A DNA stretch of 64,000 nt from Streptomyces tagetis (lineage in GTDB: Bacteria > Actinomycetota > Actinomycetes > Streptomycetales > Streptomycetaceae), in the NCBI RefSeq assembly GCF_018069565.1, contig NZ_JAGPNL010000010.1:62001-126000 (forward strand), given 5' to 3'. The notes under the pieces were generated by a model, which saw only the letters and a list, made by a program, of their open reading frames with translations, had not been told where the DNA came from and searched no databases. Each line of letters starts with the position of its first letter. The stretch's first letter is position 1. This document shows positions 24,708-33,501 of this stretch, one piece after another. Both the position numbers and the translations under genes were made by a program.

Positions 24708-26117
24708 TCAGCGCAGGCGGCCGGCGCCCGCGCCCTGGGCGACGAGGGCGGGGACGGCGCGCGCCGGGTGGACCGTGGTGCGCAGGGTCGGCGTCCAGCC
24801 GGCGCCGCGCTGGAGGGTCTCCTGCGGGATCTCCGCGTTGTGCACGGCGATCAGGTCCAGGGGGCGGCCGTTGACCAGGTTGTGGGCGGCGGTCAGCGGG
24901 GCCTCGCTCCACTTCTTCAGCACCGCGGCGGGGCTGGTGCCGGCCGGGAGGGTGAAGGCGTTGTGCTCGGCGACGATCGCGGACTCCTTGCCGACGCCGA
25001 GGCTGTAGCCGTAGTCCGCCCCGGCCACGAAGTGGTTGTCGTAGACGTCGACCTGGCCGAAGCGGACGCGGGGCGCGCGTTCGACGAGACCGGCGAAGAG
25101 GTTGTGGTGGAAGGTGGAGCGCAGCCTGCCCCGGTCGTCGGCGGCGGTGGACTCGCTGTCGCTGTTGCCGATGAGGATCGTCTTGTCGTGCTCGGTGAAG
25201 ACGTTCCAGGAGGCGGTGACGAGGTCGGCGCCGCGGACGATGTCCAGTTGGCCGTCGTGCTGCTGGTAGAGCATGCCGAAGTGGGTCGGCGCGGCGCTGT
25301 CGGGGTGGTCGCCGTCGGTGAAGGTGTTGTGGTCCAGCCAGACGTGGGTGGAGCCGTGGACGACGGCGCTGTCGTACTCGGAGTTCCAGTTGCCCCGGTC
25401 GCCGTCGGTGGGGTCCCACTGCGGGAAGCAGTCGACGGGGCTCTCGAAGGTCAGGTTGCGGACGATGACGTTGTCGACGCCCTTGATCTGGAGGCTGGCG
25501 CCCTTGAAGCCGGCGTCGCGGCCGACGCCGATGATGGTCGTGTCGGCGGGCACGTTCGCCCGCACCGCCTGGGCCTGCCGGGCGGCGGAGACGCGGCGCA
25601 GCCCCTCGGGGCTGTCGTCGCTCTCGCCCTCCAGGTCGGTGTCGAGCCCCCAGGTCTCGGGCGCGTACGCCTCCAGGTAGGCGCCAAAGTCGTAGCCGGG
25701 GGCGGCGAAGGTGTCGCAGCCGCCGGTGACGGCGTCGATGGTGCCCTTCACCTTGATGATGCGCGGCGCGGTGCCGCCCGCGGTGAGGGCGGCCTTGAAA
25801 CCGGCCCAGGTGGTGACGGTGAAGACGTGCCGGGCGTCGGCGGCGGAGCCGCCGGTGGTGCCGGTGGTGTGGGAGGCCCAGCCGTCGCGGGCGGGCAGGG
25901 TCTGCCGGGCGGGGTCGGGGTGGTGCGGGCGGGCCTCGGCGGCGCCGGTCCCGGTCAGGGTCAGGGTCAGCAGCAGGGCGGCGCCGACGGCCGGCGCGAC
26001 GGCTCTGGCGGCTCTGCCGCGCGGGCGGGTTCGGGTCCGGGGCGGGCCGGCGGTGCCGGCGGCACCGGCGGCACCGCGGGTGTTCGTGTCATGCGCATGC
26101 CATCCGAAAATGCTCAT
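24708..26117 (-). CDS. Secreted pectate lyase (PL1 family)
   Basis: The 469-residue protein has a long basic N-region and a hydrophobic signal core (AVGAALLLTLTLTGTGAAEA), so it is exported. The mature part has PL1 parallel-beta-helix marks: NVIVRNLTFESPVDCFPQWDPTD, HVWLDHNTFTDGDHPD with the calcium-binding Asp cluster, DIVRGADLVTASWNVFTEHDKTILIG and the catalytic-region RLRSTFHHNLFAGLVERAPRVRFGQ. It cleaves polygalacturonate by beta-elimination outside the cell. It is the last gene of a minus-strand block of ABC transporter and sugar-acid genes, 96 bases after the binding-protein gene. This supports uronate or pectin oligomers as the transported substrate. Confidence 0.92.
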   Translation of the reverse strand: MSIFGWHAHDTNTRGAAGAAGTAGPPRTRTRPRGRAARAVAPAVGAALLLTLTLTGTGAAEARPHHPDPARQTLPARDGWASHTTGTTGGSAADARHVFTVTTWAGFKAALTAGGTAPRIIKVKGTIDAVTGGCDTFAAPGYDFGAYLEAYAPETWGLDTDLEGESDDSPEGLRRVSAARQAQAVRANVPADTTIIGVGRDAGFKGASLQIKGVDNVIVRNLTFESPVDCFPQWDPTDGDRGNWNSEYDSAVVHGSTHVWLDHNTFTDGDHPDSAAPTHFGMLYQQHDGQLDIVRGADLVTASWNVFTEHDKTILIGNSDSESTAADDRGRLRSTFHHNLFAGLVERAPRVRFGQVDVYDNHFVAGADYGYSLGVGKESAIVAEHNAFTLPAGTSPAAVLKKWSEAPLTAAHNLVNGRPLDLIAVHNAEIPQETLQRGAGWTPTLRTTVHPARAVPALVAQGAGAGRLR

Positions 26118-26213
26118 GTGGTCCGGTCTCCTTCTGCGGTCGGGGGGTGGTGGTGCGGGACGGGCGGGGGCCCGGCGGCCGGTGTGCGCGGCGGGGCCGG
26201 GCCGGGCCGCTCC

Positions 26214-27575
26214 TCAGCCCTTGTGCTCGTTCCACTCGGCCTGCGCCGCGTCGAGCTGCTTGGCCATCGTGTCCAGGAACGCCTTCGCGGACATCTTCCC
26301 GAGCAGGACCTTCTGGAAGTTCGGCTCGTTGTCCGCCTTCGAGATCGTGTTCCAGTCCGGCAGGTAGTACGGGAGCTGCACGATCGTCGTCGACCCGTCG
26401 TTCAGCGCCTGCGCGGCGAGCTTCGTCGGCTCCGCCCGCGAGATCCACTCGTCCTTCGCCGCGTCCGTGTGGGACGGCACCTGGCCCGCCGACTCGTTGA
26501 ACCGCGAGTTCTGCGCCCGCGAGAGGGCGAACTCGACGAAGGTCCAGGCCGCCTCCTTGTTCTTGGAGCTCTTGAACACCCCCAGTCCGTCGACCGGGTT
26601 GGAGACCTGGACCCGCTTGCCCGAGGCGCCGGTCGGCTGCGGGATGCCGCGGAACTTGTCGGCGCCGAGCGCCTTGACGTGGTCCTGGTAGGAGCCCAGG
26701 TTGTGGTTGACCATGCCGATGGTGCCCGAGTCCCACTGGGCCACCATCTTGGTGAAGTCGTTGTTGACGTCGGCGGCCGGCGTGGCCTTCTTGTAGAGGG
26801 CCGCGTACTTCTCCAGCGCCTCGACGTTGCGCGGGTCGTTGACCGTGGTCTTCTCGCGGCCCTCGTCCCAGAAGGACGTGATGCCGGACTGCCCGTACAT
26901 CGCGTCCAGGGCCTGGGCGATGGACCCGGCCCCGCCCCGGATGGTGTAGCCGAACTCGTTCCTGCCGGACCGGGTCAGCTTCCCCGCCGCCTCGTAGAAG
27001 GCGTCCCAGGTCGTCGGCTCGGCGAGGCCCGCCTTGTCGAACAGGTCGGTGCGGTAGTAGAGGACGCCGTTGTTGGCGGAGGTCGGCACCGAGTAGAGGG
27101 TGCCGTCGCCGCCGCCCGCGGCCTTCAGCGACTCCACCATGTCCTTGTTGAGCCTGCCGTCCAGGGGCGAGCCGGCGAGCCTCTCGTCGAGCGGCTCCAG
27201 GGCGTCCTGGGCGGCGAACCCGGCGAGCATCGCCGCGCCCACCCCGCCCACGTCCGGCAGGCCCCCGCCCTGGATGGCGGTGTCCACCTTGGACTGGTAC
27301 TCGGTGGCCGCGATGCCCACGTACTCGACGTCGATGTCGGGGTGTTCCTTCTCGAAGGCGGCGATGATCTCCTTCCAGACGTCGGTGCGCACGCCCCCGT
27401 TGTTGTCCCAGAAGACGATCTTGCCGGTGCCGCTGCCCTCGGCGCCCTTGTCGCCGCCCGCCCCGCTGCCGTCGTCGCCGCAGGCGGTGACGGTCAGCGC
27501 GAGCACGGCCCCCAGGGCGACGGCGGCCGTGGTCCGGCGCCTGCCGGTGGTGCTGGTGCGATTGCTGATCTTCAT
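26214..27575 (-). CDS. ABC transporter sugar-binding lipoprotein
   Basis: The 453-residue product is a family 1 solute-binding protein with a lipoprotein signal (basic start, hydrophobic core, lipobox LTVTAC-G). The mature part has the typical DIDVEYVGIAATEYQSKVDTAIQGGGLPD opening and GTIGMVNHNLG region. It captures an oligosaccharide, sugar or sugar acid at the membrane for the permeases encoded upstream at 29.7-31.5 kb. ATG 27575 overlaps the stop of the DUF6807 gene by four bases. No ATPase is in the cluster, so a shared MsiK-type ATPase encoded elsewhere is expected, as is usual in Streptomyces. Confidence 0.92.
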   Translation of the reverse strand: MKISNRTSTTGRRRTTAAVALGAVLALTVTACGDDGSGAGGDKGAEGSGTGKIVFWDNNGGVRTDVWKEIIAAFEKEHPDIDVEYVGIAATEYQSKVDTAIQGGGLPDVGGVGAAMLAGFAAQDALEPLDERLAGSPLDGRLNKDMVESLKAAGGGDGTLYSVPTSANNGVLYYRTDLFDKAGLAEPTTWDAFYEAAGKLTRSGRNEFGYTIRGGAGSIAQALDAMYGQSGITSFWDEGREKTTVNDPRNVEALEKYAALYKKATPAADVNNDFTKMVAQWDSGTIGMVNHNLGSYQDHVKALGADKFRGIPQPTGASGKRVQVSNPVDGLGVFKSSKNKEAAWTFVEFALSRAQNSRFNESAGQVPSHTDAAKDEWISRAEPTKLAAQALNDGSTTIVQLPYYLPDWNTISKADNEPNFQKVLLGKMSAKAFLDTMAKQLDAAQAEWNEHKG

Positions 27576-28522
27576 TGGTCGGCTCTCTTCTTCCGGTCCC
27601 GTGGCGGGTGATCACCTGGAGGGTGATCCGTTGAGGGGTGGGGGTGCGGAACACGTGGGGGTGCCGGGGTGCCGGCCTGGGCTCCCACCGCCTCGCGGGC
27701 CAGGGCCGCGGCACCGGCCGCGTCGAGGCGGCCGTCGGCGACCACGGTGACGATCCGGCGGGTCTCGGTGGCACCGGGCGCGAGGGGCAGCCGGGCGTCG
27801 TGGGCGAGCGAGGAGCCGGCCCCCGGGTACTCGGCGGTGCGGACGAACCACGGGTCGCGGCGGGTGCGTTCGTCGCCCCCGGCGAAGACCAGCGTCCAGG
27901 ACGGGCCGGCCAGGGCCAGCCAGTCGGCGCGGCTGCCGTGCACCGCCGCCTCGCCCGTTGCCCCGGCGGTGAAGACGTCCGGGGCCTCCCGCTCCTTGCG
28001 GGCCCGCCAGAAGAAACCCCCGTAGGCGGCGCCGGGGCGCCCGTTGGTGGCGGGGCTGCCGAGACCGAGCGGGGCCCCGGTGACGTTGGTCAGCGCGAAG
28101 GTGAGGTCCAGCGCCCAGGCGGCGGGGGTGAGCCGGACCGCCCTGACCGTGCGGTGCTCCCGGAGCAGCTCCCGGCCGGCGGCGACCCAGCGCAGCTCCT
28201 CGGTGAAGCCGGCCGGATCACGGTGGGGGAAGGACAGGTGGCGCTGGGCACCGTGGTTGTCCAGCTCGGTCGGGCCCCGGTCGCGGACGTAGGTGCGCCC
28301 GCCCCAGAAGTTGTGCCCCTCGACGTCGGGAACGGCGACACCGACGCCGAGGTGGTGGAGGTGGTCGGCGGGGGCGGACTCGGTGACCGCCGTGCCGGCC
28401 AGGGTGGTGACGGGGTGCAGATGGGGGCGGGGGGAGAGCCGGGCGGGCAGCTCGGGCCGGGTGACGTACCGGGCGACGGGGCGGCCGGCCAGGCTCAGCA
28501 CCGGGGCTTCGGCGCCGTTCAC
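27572..28522 (-). CDS. DUF6807 (PmoA-like) protein
   Basis: The 316-residue protein matches the DUF6807 group by its block SAPADHLHHLGVGVAVPDVEGHNFWGGRTYVRDRGPTELDNHG and AAYGGFFWRARKE. It has no signal peptide or membrane segment. The family is widespread next to Gfo/Idh dehydrogenases and sugar ABC transporters; its biochemical role is unknown despite the misleading 'PmoA' label. The His/Asn-rich core suggests metal or sugar binding (inference). GTG 28522 overlaps the Gfo/Idh stop by four bases, and its stop overlaps the binding-protein ATG. The three are therefore translationally coupled. The C-terminal 25 residues are His/Pro-rich and low-complexity. Confidence 0.8.
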   Translation of the reverse strand: MNGAEAPVLSLAGRPVARYVTRPELPARLSPRPHLHPVTTLAGTAVTESAPADHLHHLGVGVAVPDVEGHNFWGGRTYVRDRGPTELDNHGAQRHLSFPHRDPAGFTEELRWVAAGRELLREHRTVRAVRLTPAAWALDLTFALTNVTGAPLGLGSPATNGRPGAAYGGFFWRARKEREAPDVFTAGATGEAAVHGSRADWLALAGPSWTLVFAGGDERTRRDPWFVRTAEYPGAGSSLAHDARLPLAPGATETRRIVTVVADGRLDAAGAAALAREAVGAQAGTPAPPRVPHPHPSTDHPPGDHPPRDRKKRADQ

Positions 28523-29685
28523 GGGGTGCTCACCCCTTTCAGCGGGTGTTCCGTACGCGGGGCCCAGGGGGCGCCCAGCTCGGAGTAGAGGGAGAGGGTC
28601 TCGGCGGCGGCGGCCACCAGGCCGTCGACGCCGGGGACCACGCGGCGCTCCTCGCCGGGCACGCGGCGCCAGGTCCCCTCGGGCAGCGGGGCCGGGTCGG
28701 GGGCCCGGCGGATCGCCTCGACGACCTTCATGAAGCCGCCCGTGGCCGCCGGCGGGACCAGCAGCGGGGCGCCGTCCCCGACGTGGGCGACCAGGTTCTC
28801 CAGCAGGTCGGTACGGCCGTACTCGTACTCCTGCGGGCCGTGCCCGGCGCGCTGGAGCAGCACCCGGTCCTGCTTGTACCAGAAGGTGATCCGGCCGCTG
28901 CGGCCGTGCACCAGGACGTAGGGCTCGGCGGCCCGCTCGGCGCACAGGGTGGCGGCGACGGTGATCCCCGGTCCGCGCGCGGTGGTGATCCGTACGCAGG
29001 AGGTGTCGTCGGCCTCGATGTCGTTGGCCCGGCCCAGCTCGGTCTCCACCCCGGTGACGTCCTCGGCGCGGTCGGCGCCGCCGAGGGCGAGGGCGGTGGC
29101 GACGGCGTGCGCGAGGGGGTTGGTGAGCGCCCCGTCGATCACGTCCACGCCGTTCATCCGGCGCCGGCCAGCCCAGGGGGAACGGCGGAAGTACGCCTCG
29201 TCGCGCACCCAGGCGCCGGCGCCGCCGATCCCCGTCACCTCCCCGATCGCGCCCGAGGCGGCCAGCTCGCGGATGGCGGGCAGGGCGTGCGAGCCCAGCG
29301 ACTGGAAGCCGGTCTGGCAGGCGACACCGGCCTCGGCGACCCCGTCGGCCATCCGCCGGAACTCCGCGTACGAGGGGGCCGGCGGCTTCTCCAGCAGGAC
29401 GTGGACGCCGCGCCGTGCGGCGGTCAGCGCGAGGTCGGTGTGGGTGGGGATCGGCGTGCAGATCACGGCGATCCGGGCGCCGGTGGAGTCCAGCAGGGCG
29501 CCCAGGTCGGCGGAGTGCGGCGGGAGGGCGCCGCCGAACTCCTCCTCGCTCAGCGGCGCGGTCTCGCAGACCCCGGCCAGCCGGACGGCTCCCGCCCGCT
29601 CCAGCCGGCGGATGTTGGCGAGGTGCCAGCGGCCGTGGCCGCGGGCGCCCACGAGGACGACGGGCAGCGCGGTCGTCTCGCTCAT
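28519..29685 (-). CDS. Gfo/Idh/MocA-family oxidoreductase
   Basis: The 388-residue protein has an N-terminal Rossmann domain starting VVLVGARGHGRWHLANIRRLE. It has the second nucleotide-binding strand AVICTPIPTHTDLALTAA and the family motif HVLLEKPPAPS (the EKP lysine). The C-terminal substrate domain begins around QTGFQSLGSHALPAIRELA. Such enzymes oxidise or epimerise sugars with NAD(P). ATG 29685 overlaps the permease stop by four bases; downstream it overlaps DUF6807. In this cluster it could oxidise an imported sugar such as arabinose, galactose or rhamnose derivatives; the substrate is not readable. Confidence 0.88.
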   Translation of the reverse strand: MSETTALPVVLVGARGHGRWHLANIRRLERAGAVRLAGVCETAPLSEEEFGGALPPHSADLGALLDSTGARIAVICTPIPTHTDLALTAARRGVHVLLEKPPAPSYAEFRRMADGVAEAGVACQTGFQSLGSHALPAIRELAASGAIGEVTGIGGAGAWVRDEAYFRRSPWAGRRRMNGVDVIDGALTNPLAHAVATALALGGADRAEDVTGVETELGRANDIEADDTSCVRITTARGPGITVAATLCAERAAEPYVLVHGRSGRITFWYKQDRVLLQRAGHGPQEYEYGRTDLLENLVAHVGDGAPLLVPPAATGGFMKVVEAIRRAPDPAPLPEGTWRRVPGEERRVVPGVDGLVAAAAETLSLYSELGAPWAPRTEHPLKGVSTP

Positions 29686-30584
29686 CCCTTCACCGCCCCC
29701 GCGCTGAAGCCGGTGATCAGCCACTTCTGGATGAAGGCGAAGACGATCACGACCGGGACGGCGGCGACGATGCCGCCCGCGGCGAGCGCGCCCAGGTCGA
29801 CGCTGTCCGCGCTCATCAGGGTGTTGAGGCCGACCGGGATCGTCTGCTTGTCCTGGTTGTTGAGGAACATCAGGGCGAAGAGGAAGTGGTTCCAGGAGTG
29901 CACGAAGGCGAAGGAGCCGACGGCGATCAGACCCGGCCGCAGCAGCGGCAGGACGACGATCCGGAAGGCCCGCAGACGCCCGCAGCCGTCCACCCAGGCC
30001 GCCTCCTCCAGGGAGTACGGCACGTTCTTGATGAAGTTGCTGATGAGGATCATCGACAGCGGCAACTGGAAGACGGTCTCGGCGAGGATGACGCTGCCCA
30101 GCGAGTTGATCATCCGCAGTCCGGCGAAGATCTCGAAGAGCGGCACCAGCAGCAGCGCGCCCGGCACGAACTGGGAGCAGAGCAGGGCGAGCAGGAAGCC
30201 CTGCTTGGCGCGGAAGTCGAACCGGGCGAGGGCGTAGCCGCCGGCCAGCGCGACGAGGGTGGTCATCACCAGGGTGGCGAGGCCGACCAGCACGCTGTTC
30301 TGGAAGAAGACCGCGAAGTTCCGCTCGGTCCACACCTTCTCGAAGTGCTCGAAGGTGACCGGCCAGGGCACCAGCGAGGTCGATCCGGCGGGGCGCAGCG
30401 AGAAGAGCAGAATCCAGTAGAAGGGGATCAGGGTGAAGACCAGGTAGCCGCCGAGCGGCAGGTAGATCTGCCAGCGGGGCACCTCGTCCCAGGGGCGGCG
30501 CCTCGGTGCCGGGCGCGGGGGCGGCGGGGCGGCGGCGCGCGGGGCGGCCGGCGCGGCCGTGGCGGCGGCCTCTTTGGTGATCAC
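29682..30584 (-). CDS. ABC sugar transporter permease (MalG/CUT1 type)
   Basis: A 300-residue membrane protein with six predicted transmembrane segments after an Ala/Pro-rich cytoplasmic N terminus of about 35 residues. The EAA loop that contacts the ATPase is visible as YSLEEAAWVDGCGRLRAFRIVVLPLLRPGL. The C terminus ends QKWLITGFSAGAVKG, the usual CUT1 close. GTG 30584 overlaps the previous permease stop (GTGA). It pairs with the 30581-31516 permease and the lipoprotein at 26.2 kb. Confidence 0.92.
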   Translation of the reverse strand: MITKEAAATAAPAAPRAAAPPPPRPAPRRRPWDEVPRWQIYLPLGGYLVFTLIPFYWILLFSLRPAGSTSLVPWPVTFEHFEKVWTERNFAVFFQNSVLVGLATLVMTTLVALAGGYALARFDFRAKQGFLLALLCSQFVPGALLLVPLFEIFAGLRMINSLGSVILAETVFQLPLSMILISNFIKNVPYSLEEAAWVDGCGRLRAFRIVVLPLLRPGLIAVGSFAFVHSWNHFLFALMFLNNQDKQTIPVGLNTLMSADSVDLGALAAGGIVAAVPVVIVFAFIQKWLITGFSAGAVKG

Positions 30585-31516
30585 TTCTTCTCGCCTCCGA
30601 ACTTGCTCAGCCGCAGGTAGGCGATCGAGCAGAAGAGCAGGATCACGAACGCGACCGTGGTCAGGGCCGACGCGTAGCCGAAGTCGTGGGCGTCGACGCT
30701 GGTGTTGGCGATGTAGAGCGGCAGGGTCGTGGTCTCGCCCGCGGGTCCGCCGCCGGTCAGGGTGTAGAGCAGGTCGACGTTGTTGAACTCCCACACCGCG
30801 CGCAGCAGCGTGGAGAGGATGATGGCGTCCTTGAGGTGGGGCAGCGTGATGTGCCGGAACTGCTGCAAGCGGCTGGCCCCGTCGACCTCGGCGGCCTCGT
30901 ACAGGTCCTTCGGGACGGACTGGAGGTCGGCGAGGAGGAGGATGGCGAAGAAGGGGACGCCGCGCCACAGGTCGGCGACGATCGCCGCCGGGAAGACGGT
31001 CGCGGGGTCCGACAGCCAGCTCGTGCCGTACTCGCCGAGGCCCAGGTCGGCGAGGTAACGGCTGACGCCGGTCTGGGAGTTGTAGAGCAGGACCCAGATG
31101 GCGGAGGTCAGGACGCCGGAGACGGCCCAGGGGGAGAAGACCAGGGCGCGTCCGATGCCGCGGCCGACGAAGGTCTGGTTGACGATGAGCGCCAGGGCGA
31201 GGCCGAAGAGGAGTTGCAGCCCGACCTCGACGAAGACCCACTGGGCGCTGAAGACGAGGGTGTCCCAGAACTGGGGGTCCTCGGTGAAGACGCGGACGAA
31301 GTTGCCGAGGCCCGCGTAGCCGTTCCGCCAGGGCTTGGTGGGGTTGTAGTCCTGGAGGCTGTAGTAGAAGACGCTGAGGACCGGGTAGGCGATGAAGCCC
31401 AGCATCAGCAGGAGGGCGGGTCCGATCAGCAGGTAGGGCAGCCCGCGCGGCGCGTGGGAGGCACGGCGCCGCCGGGGTGGCGCGGGCGGTTTCGCCACGG
31501 CTGCGGCTTGGGCCAT
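30581..31516 (-). CDS. ABC sugar transporter permease (MalF/CUT1 type)
   Basis: A 311-residue inner-membrane protein with six hydrophobic segments and the EAA loop KDLYEAAEVDGASRLQQFRHITLPHLKDAI. It starts MAQAAAVAKPPAPPRRRR, an Arg/Pro-rich cytoplasmic tail, at ATG 31516. It is the first transporter gene after a 251-base noncoding gap, so transcription of the transporter block (31516 down to 24708) probably starts there independently of the dehydratase operon upstream. Confidence 0.92.
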   Translation of the reverse strand: MAQAAAVAKPPAPPRRRRASHAPRGLPYLLIGPALLLMLGFIAYPVLSVFYYSLQDYNPTKPWRNGYAGLGNFVRVFTEDPQFWDTLVFSAQWVFVEVGLQLLFGLALALIVNQTFVGRGIGRALVFSPWAVSGVLTSAIWVLLYNSQTGVSRYLADLGLGEYGTSWLSDPATVFPAAIVADLWRGVPFFAILLLADLQSVPKDLYEAAEVDGASRLQQFRHITLPHLKDAIILSTLLRAVWEFNNVDLLYTLTGGGPAGETTTLPLYIANTSVDAHDFGYASALTTVAFVILLFCSIAYLRLSKFGGEKK

Positions 31517-31615
31517 GACTGGTCTCCGTTCTGGTGCGTGCGGTGCGGCTCGTCCGGGTGCGCGGTCGCCTGGTGCGGCTCGGACGCCCGGGGGTGCGGT
31601 GGGACGCGTACGGGC

Positions 31616-31693
31616 GGTGCGGTGGTGCGCGTACGGGTGGTGCGGTGGTGCGCGGGCGGTGATGCGGGTGCGGGGCGGGTGCGGTGGTGCGCG
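31616..31693. repeat. Three exact copies of a 16-mer in front of the transporter genes
   Basis: GGTGCGGTGGTGCGCG occurs at 31616-31631, 31639-31654 and 31678-31693 within a wider GGTGCG-rich stretch. It is noncoding, in the leader between the dehydratase stop and the permease start. Confidence 0.8.
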
Positions 31694-31716
31694 TGCGGTG
31701 GTACGAGCGGCGCAGG

Positions 31717-31724
31717 AAGCGCTT
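31717..31724. promoter_or_regulatory. LacI-type half-palindrome AAGCGCTT
   Basis: AAGCGCTT is a perfect eight-base palindrome inside GGAAGCGCTTTCC, resembling the core of LacI-family sugar operators. It precedes the ABC transporter genes, yet no LacI gene is in the window. Confidence 0.4.
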
Positions 31725-31767
31725 TCCCCACGGGCGGGACGGGCCCCGGACCGCCACCCGGCGGCGG

Positions 31768-33501
31768 TCAGCCCGCGTAGGGGTCCGGCACCTCGCCGGG
31801 GCGGGCCAGGAAGGCGAAGTCGCAGCCGGTGTCGGCCTGCGTGATCTGGTCGAAGTACAGGGCGCCGTAGCCGCGCCGGTAGGGCACGGGCGGCGGGGTC
31901 CACGCGGCCCGGCGCCGCTCCAGCTCGGCGTCGTCCACGTGCAGGTGGAGGCCGCGGGCCCCGACGTCCAGGGTGATGGTGTCCCCGGTGCGGACCAGTG
32001 CCAGCGGCCCGCCGACGTACGACTCGGGGGCCACGTGCAGGACGCAGGCGCCGTAACTGGTGCCGCTCATCCGGGCGTCGGAGATCCGCACCATGTCCCG
32101 CACACCCTGCTTGAGCAGGTACTCGGGGATCGGCAGCATGCCGTACTCGGGCATGCCGGGCCCGCCCTTGGGGCCGGCGTTGCGCAGCACCAGCACGCTG
32201 TCGGCGGTGATGCCGAGCGCCGGGTCGTCGATCGTGCGCTGCATGGTCCGGTAGTCGTCGAAGACGACGGCGGGGCCGGTGTGCCGGAGCAGGCGCGGTT
32301 CGGCGGCGATGTGCTTGATGACCGCGCCGTCCGGACAGAGGTTGCCGCGCAGCACCGCGACGCCGCCCTCGGCCGCCACCGGGTTGTCGCGGGGCCGGAT
32401 GACGTCGTCGTGGTGGACCCGGGCCCCGGCGATCTGCTCGCGCAGCGTGTCGTGGGCGACGGTGGGCCGGTCCAGGTGGAGCAGGTCGGGGATGCGGGAG
32501 AGGAACCCGGGCACCCCGCCGGCGAAGTGGAAGTCCTCCATGAGGTGGGTCCGGCCGCCGGGGCGGACGTTGGCCAGCACCGGGACGGTGCGGGCGGCCC
32601 GGTCGAAGTCGTCGAGGGTGAGCCGCACCCCCGCCCGGCCGGCCATGGCGATCAGGTGGATCACGGCGTTGGTGGAGCCGCCGAGGCCGAGCACGGTGGT
32701 GACCGCGTCCTGGAACGCCTCCGCGGTGAGGATCTGGCTCAGCCGCCGGTCCCGGTGGACGAGGCCGACGGCGCACCGGCCGGCCGCGGCGGCCATCCGC
32801 TCGTGCCCGGAGTCCACGGCCGGGATGCTGGAGGCACCCGGGACGGTGACGCCGAGCGCCTCGGCGGCGGCGGTCAGCGTGGAGGCGGTGCCCATCGTCA
32901 TGCAGTGGCCCGGCGAGCGCGCCAGTCCGCTCTCCAGCTCCTGCATCTCGCAGTCGCCGATGAGGCCGGCCCGCCGCTCGTCCCAGTACTTCCACATGTC
33001 GGTGCCGGAGCCCAGGGTCTCGCCGCGCCAGTGGCCGGGGAGCATGGGGCCGGCCGGTACGAAGACCGCGGGCAGGTCGGCGGAGGCGGCGCCCATGAGC
33101 AGGGCGGGCGTCGACTTGTCGCAGCCGCCGAGCAGGACGGCGCCGTCGACGGGGTAGGAGCGCAGCAGCTCCTCCGTCTCCAGGGCGAGGAGGTTGCGGT
33201 AGAGCATCGGGGTCGGCTTCTGGAAGGTCTCGCTGAGCGTGGAGACCGGGAACTCCAGCGGGAAGCCGCCCGCCTGCCACACCCCGCGCTTGACCGCCTG
33301 GGCCCGCTCGCGCAGGTGGACGTGGCAGGGGTTGATGTCGGACCAGGTGTTGAGGACGGCGACGACGGGCTTGCCGAGGTGTTCCTCGGGCAGGTAGCCG
33401 AGCTGGCGGGTGCGGGCGCGGTGGCTGAAGGAGCGCAGTCCGTCGGTGCCGTACCACTGGTGGCTGCGCAGCTCCTCGGGGCGCCGGACCGGCCCGGTCA
33501 T
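31768..33501 (-). CDS. IlvD/Edd-family sugar-acid dehydratase
   Basis: The 577-residue Fe-S dehydratase starts MTGPVRRPEELRSHQWYGTDGLRSF. The cluster cysteines sit in VLNTWSDINPCH, LLGGCDKSTPAL and GHCMTMGTASTL-type contexts, with the catalytic-region SGTSYGACVLHVAPES near the C terminus. The NTWSDINPCH form groups it with pentonate/hexonate dehydratases (L-arabinonate, D-xylonate, galactonate) rather than with dihydroxyacid dehydratase IlvD. It removes water from an aldonate or aldarate to give a 2-keto-3-deoxy acid. ATG 33501 overlaps the kdgD-like stop by four bases, so product and next enzyme are genetically coupled. Confidence 0.88.
   Translation of the reverse strand: MTGPVRRPEELRSHQWYGTDGLRSFSHRARTRQLGYLPEEHLGKPVVAVLNTWSDINPCHVHLRERAQAVKRGVWQAGGFPLEFPVSTLSETFQKPTPMLYRNLLALETEELLRSYPVDGAVLLGGCDKSTPALLMGAASADLPAVFVPAGPMLPGHWRGETLGSGTDMWKYWDERRAGLIGDCEMQELESGLARSPGHCMTMGTASTLTAAAEALGVTVPGASSIPAVDSGHERMAAAAGRCAVGLVHRDRRLSQILTAEAFQDAVTTVLGLGGSTNAVIHLIAMAGRAGVRLTLDDFDRAARTVPVLANVRPGGRTHLMEDFHFAGGVPGFLSRIPDLLHLDRPTVAHDTLREQIAGARVHHDDVIRPRDNPVAAEGGVAVLRGNLCPDGAVIKHIAAEPRLLRHTGPAVVFDDYRTMQRTIDDPALGITADSVLVLRNAGPKGGPGMPEYGMLPIPEYLLKQGVRDMVRISDARMSGTSYGACVLHVAPESYVGGPLALVRTGDTITLDVGARGLHLHVDDAELERRRAAWTPPPVPYRRGYGALYFDQITQADTGCDFAFLARPGEVPDPYAG

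Noticed and set aside
31515..31844. + strand open frame over the 16-mer repeats
   Set aside because: Composition follows the GGTGCG repeat and the frame runs antisense into the dehydratase gene.
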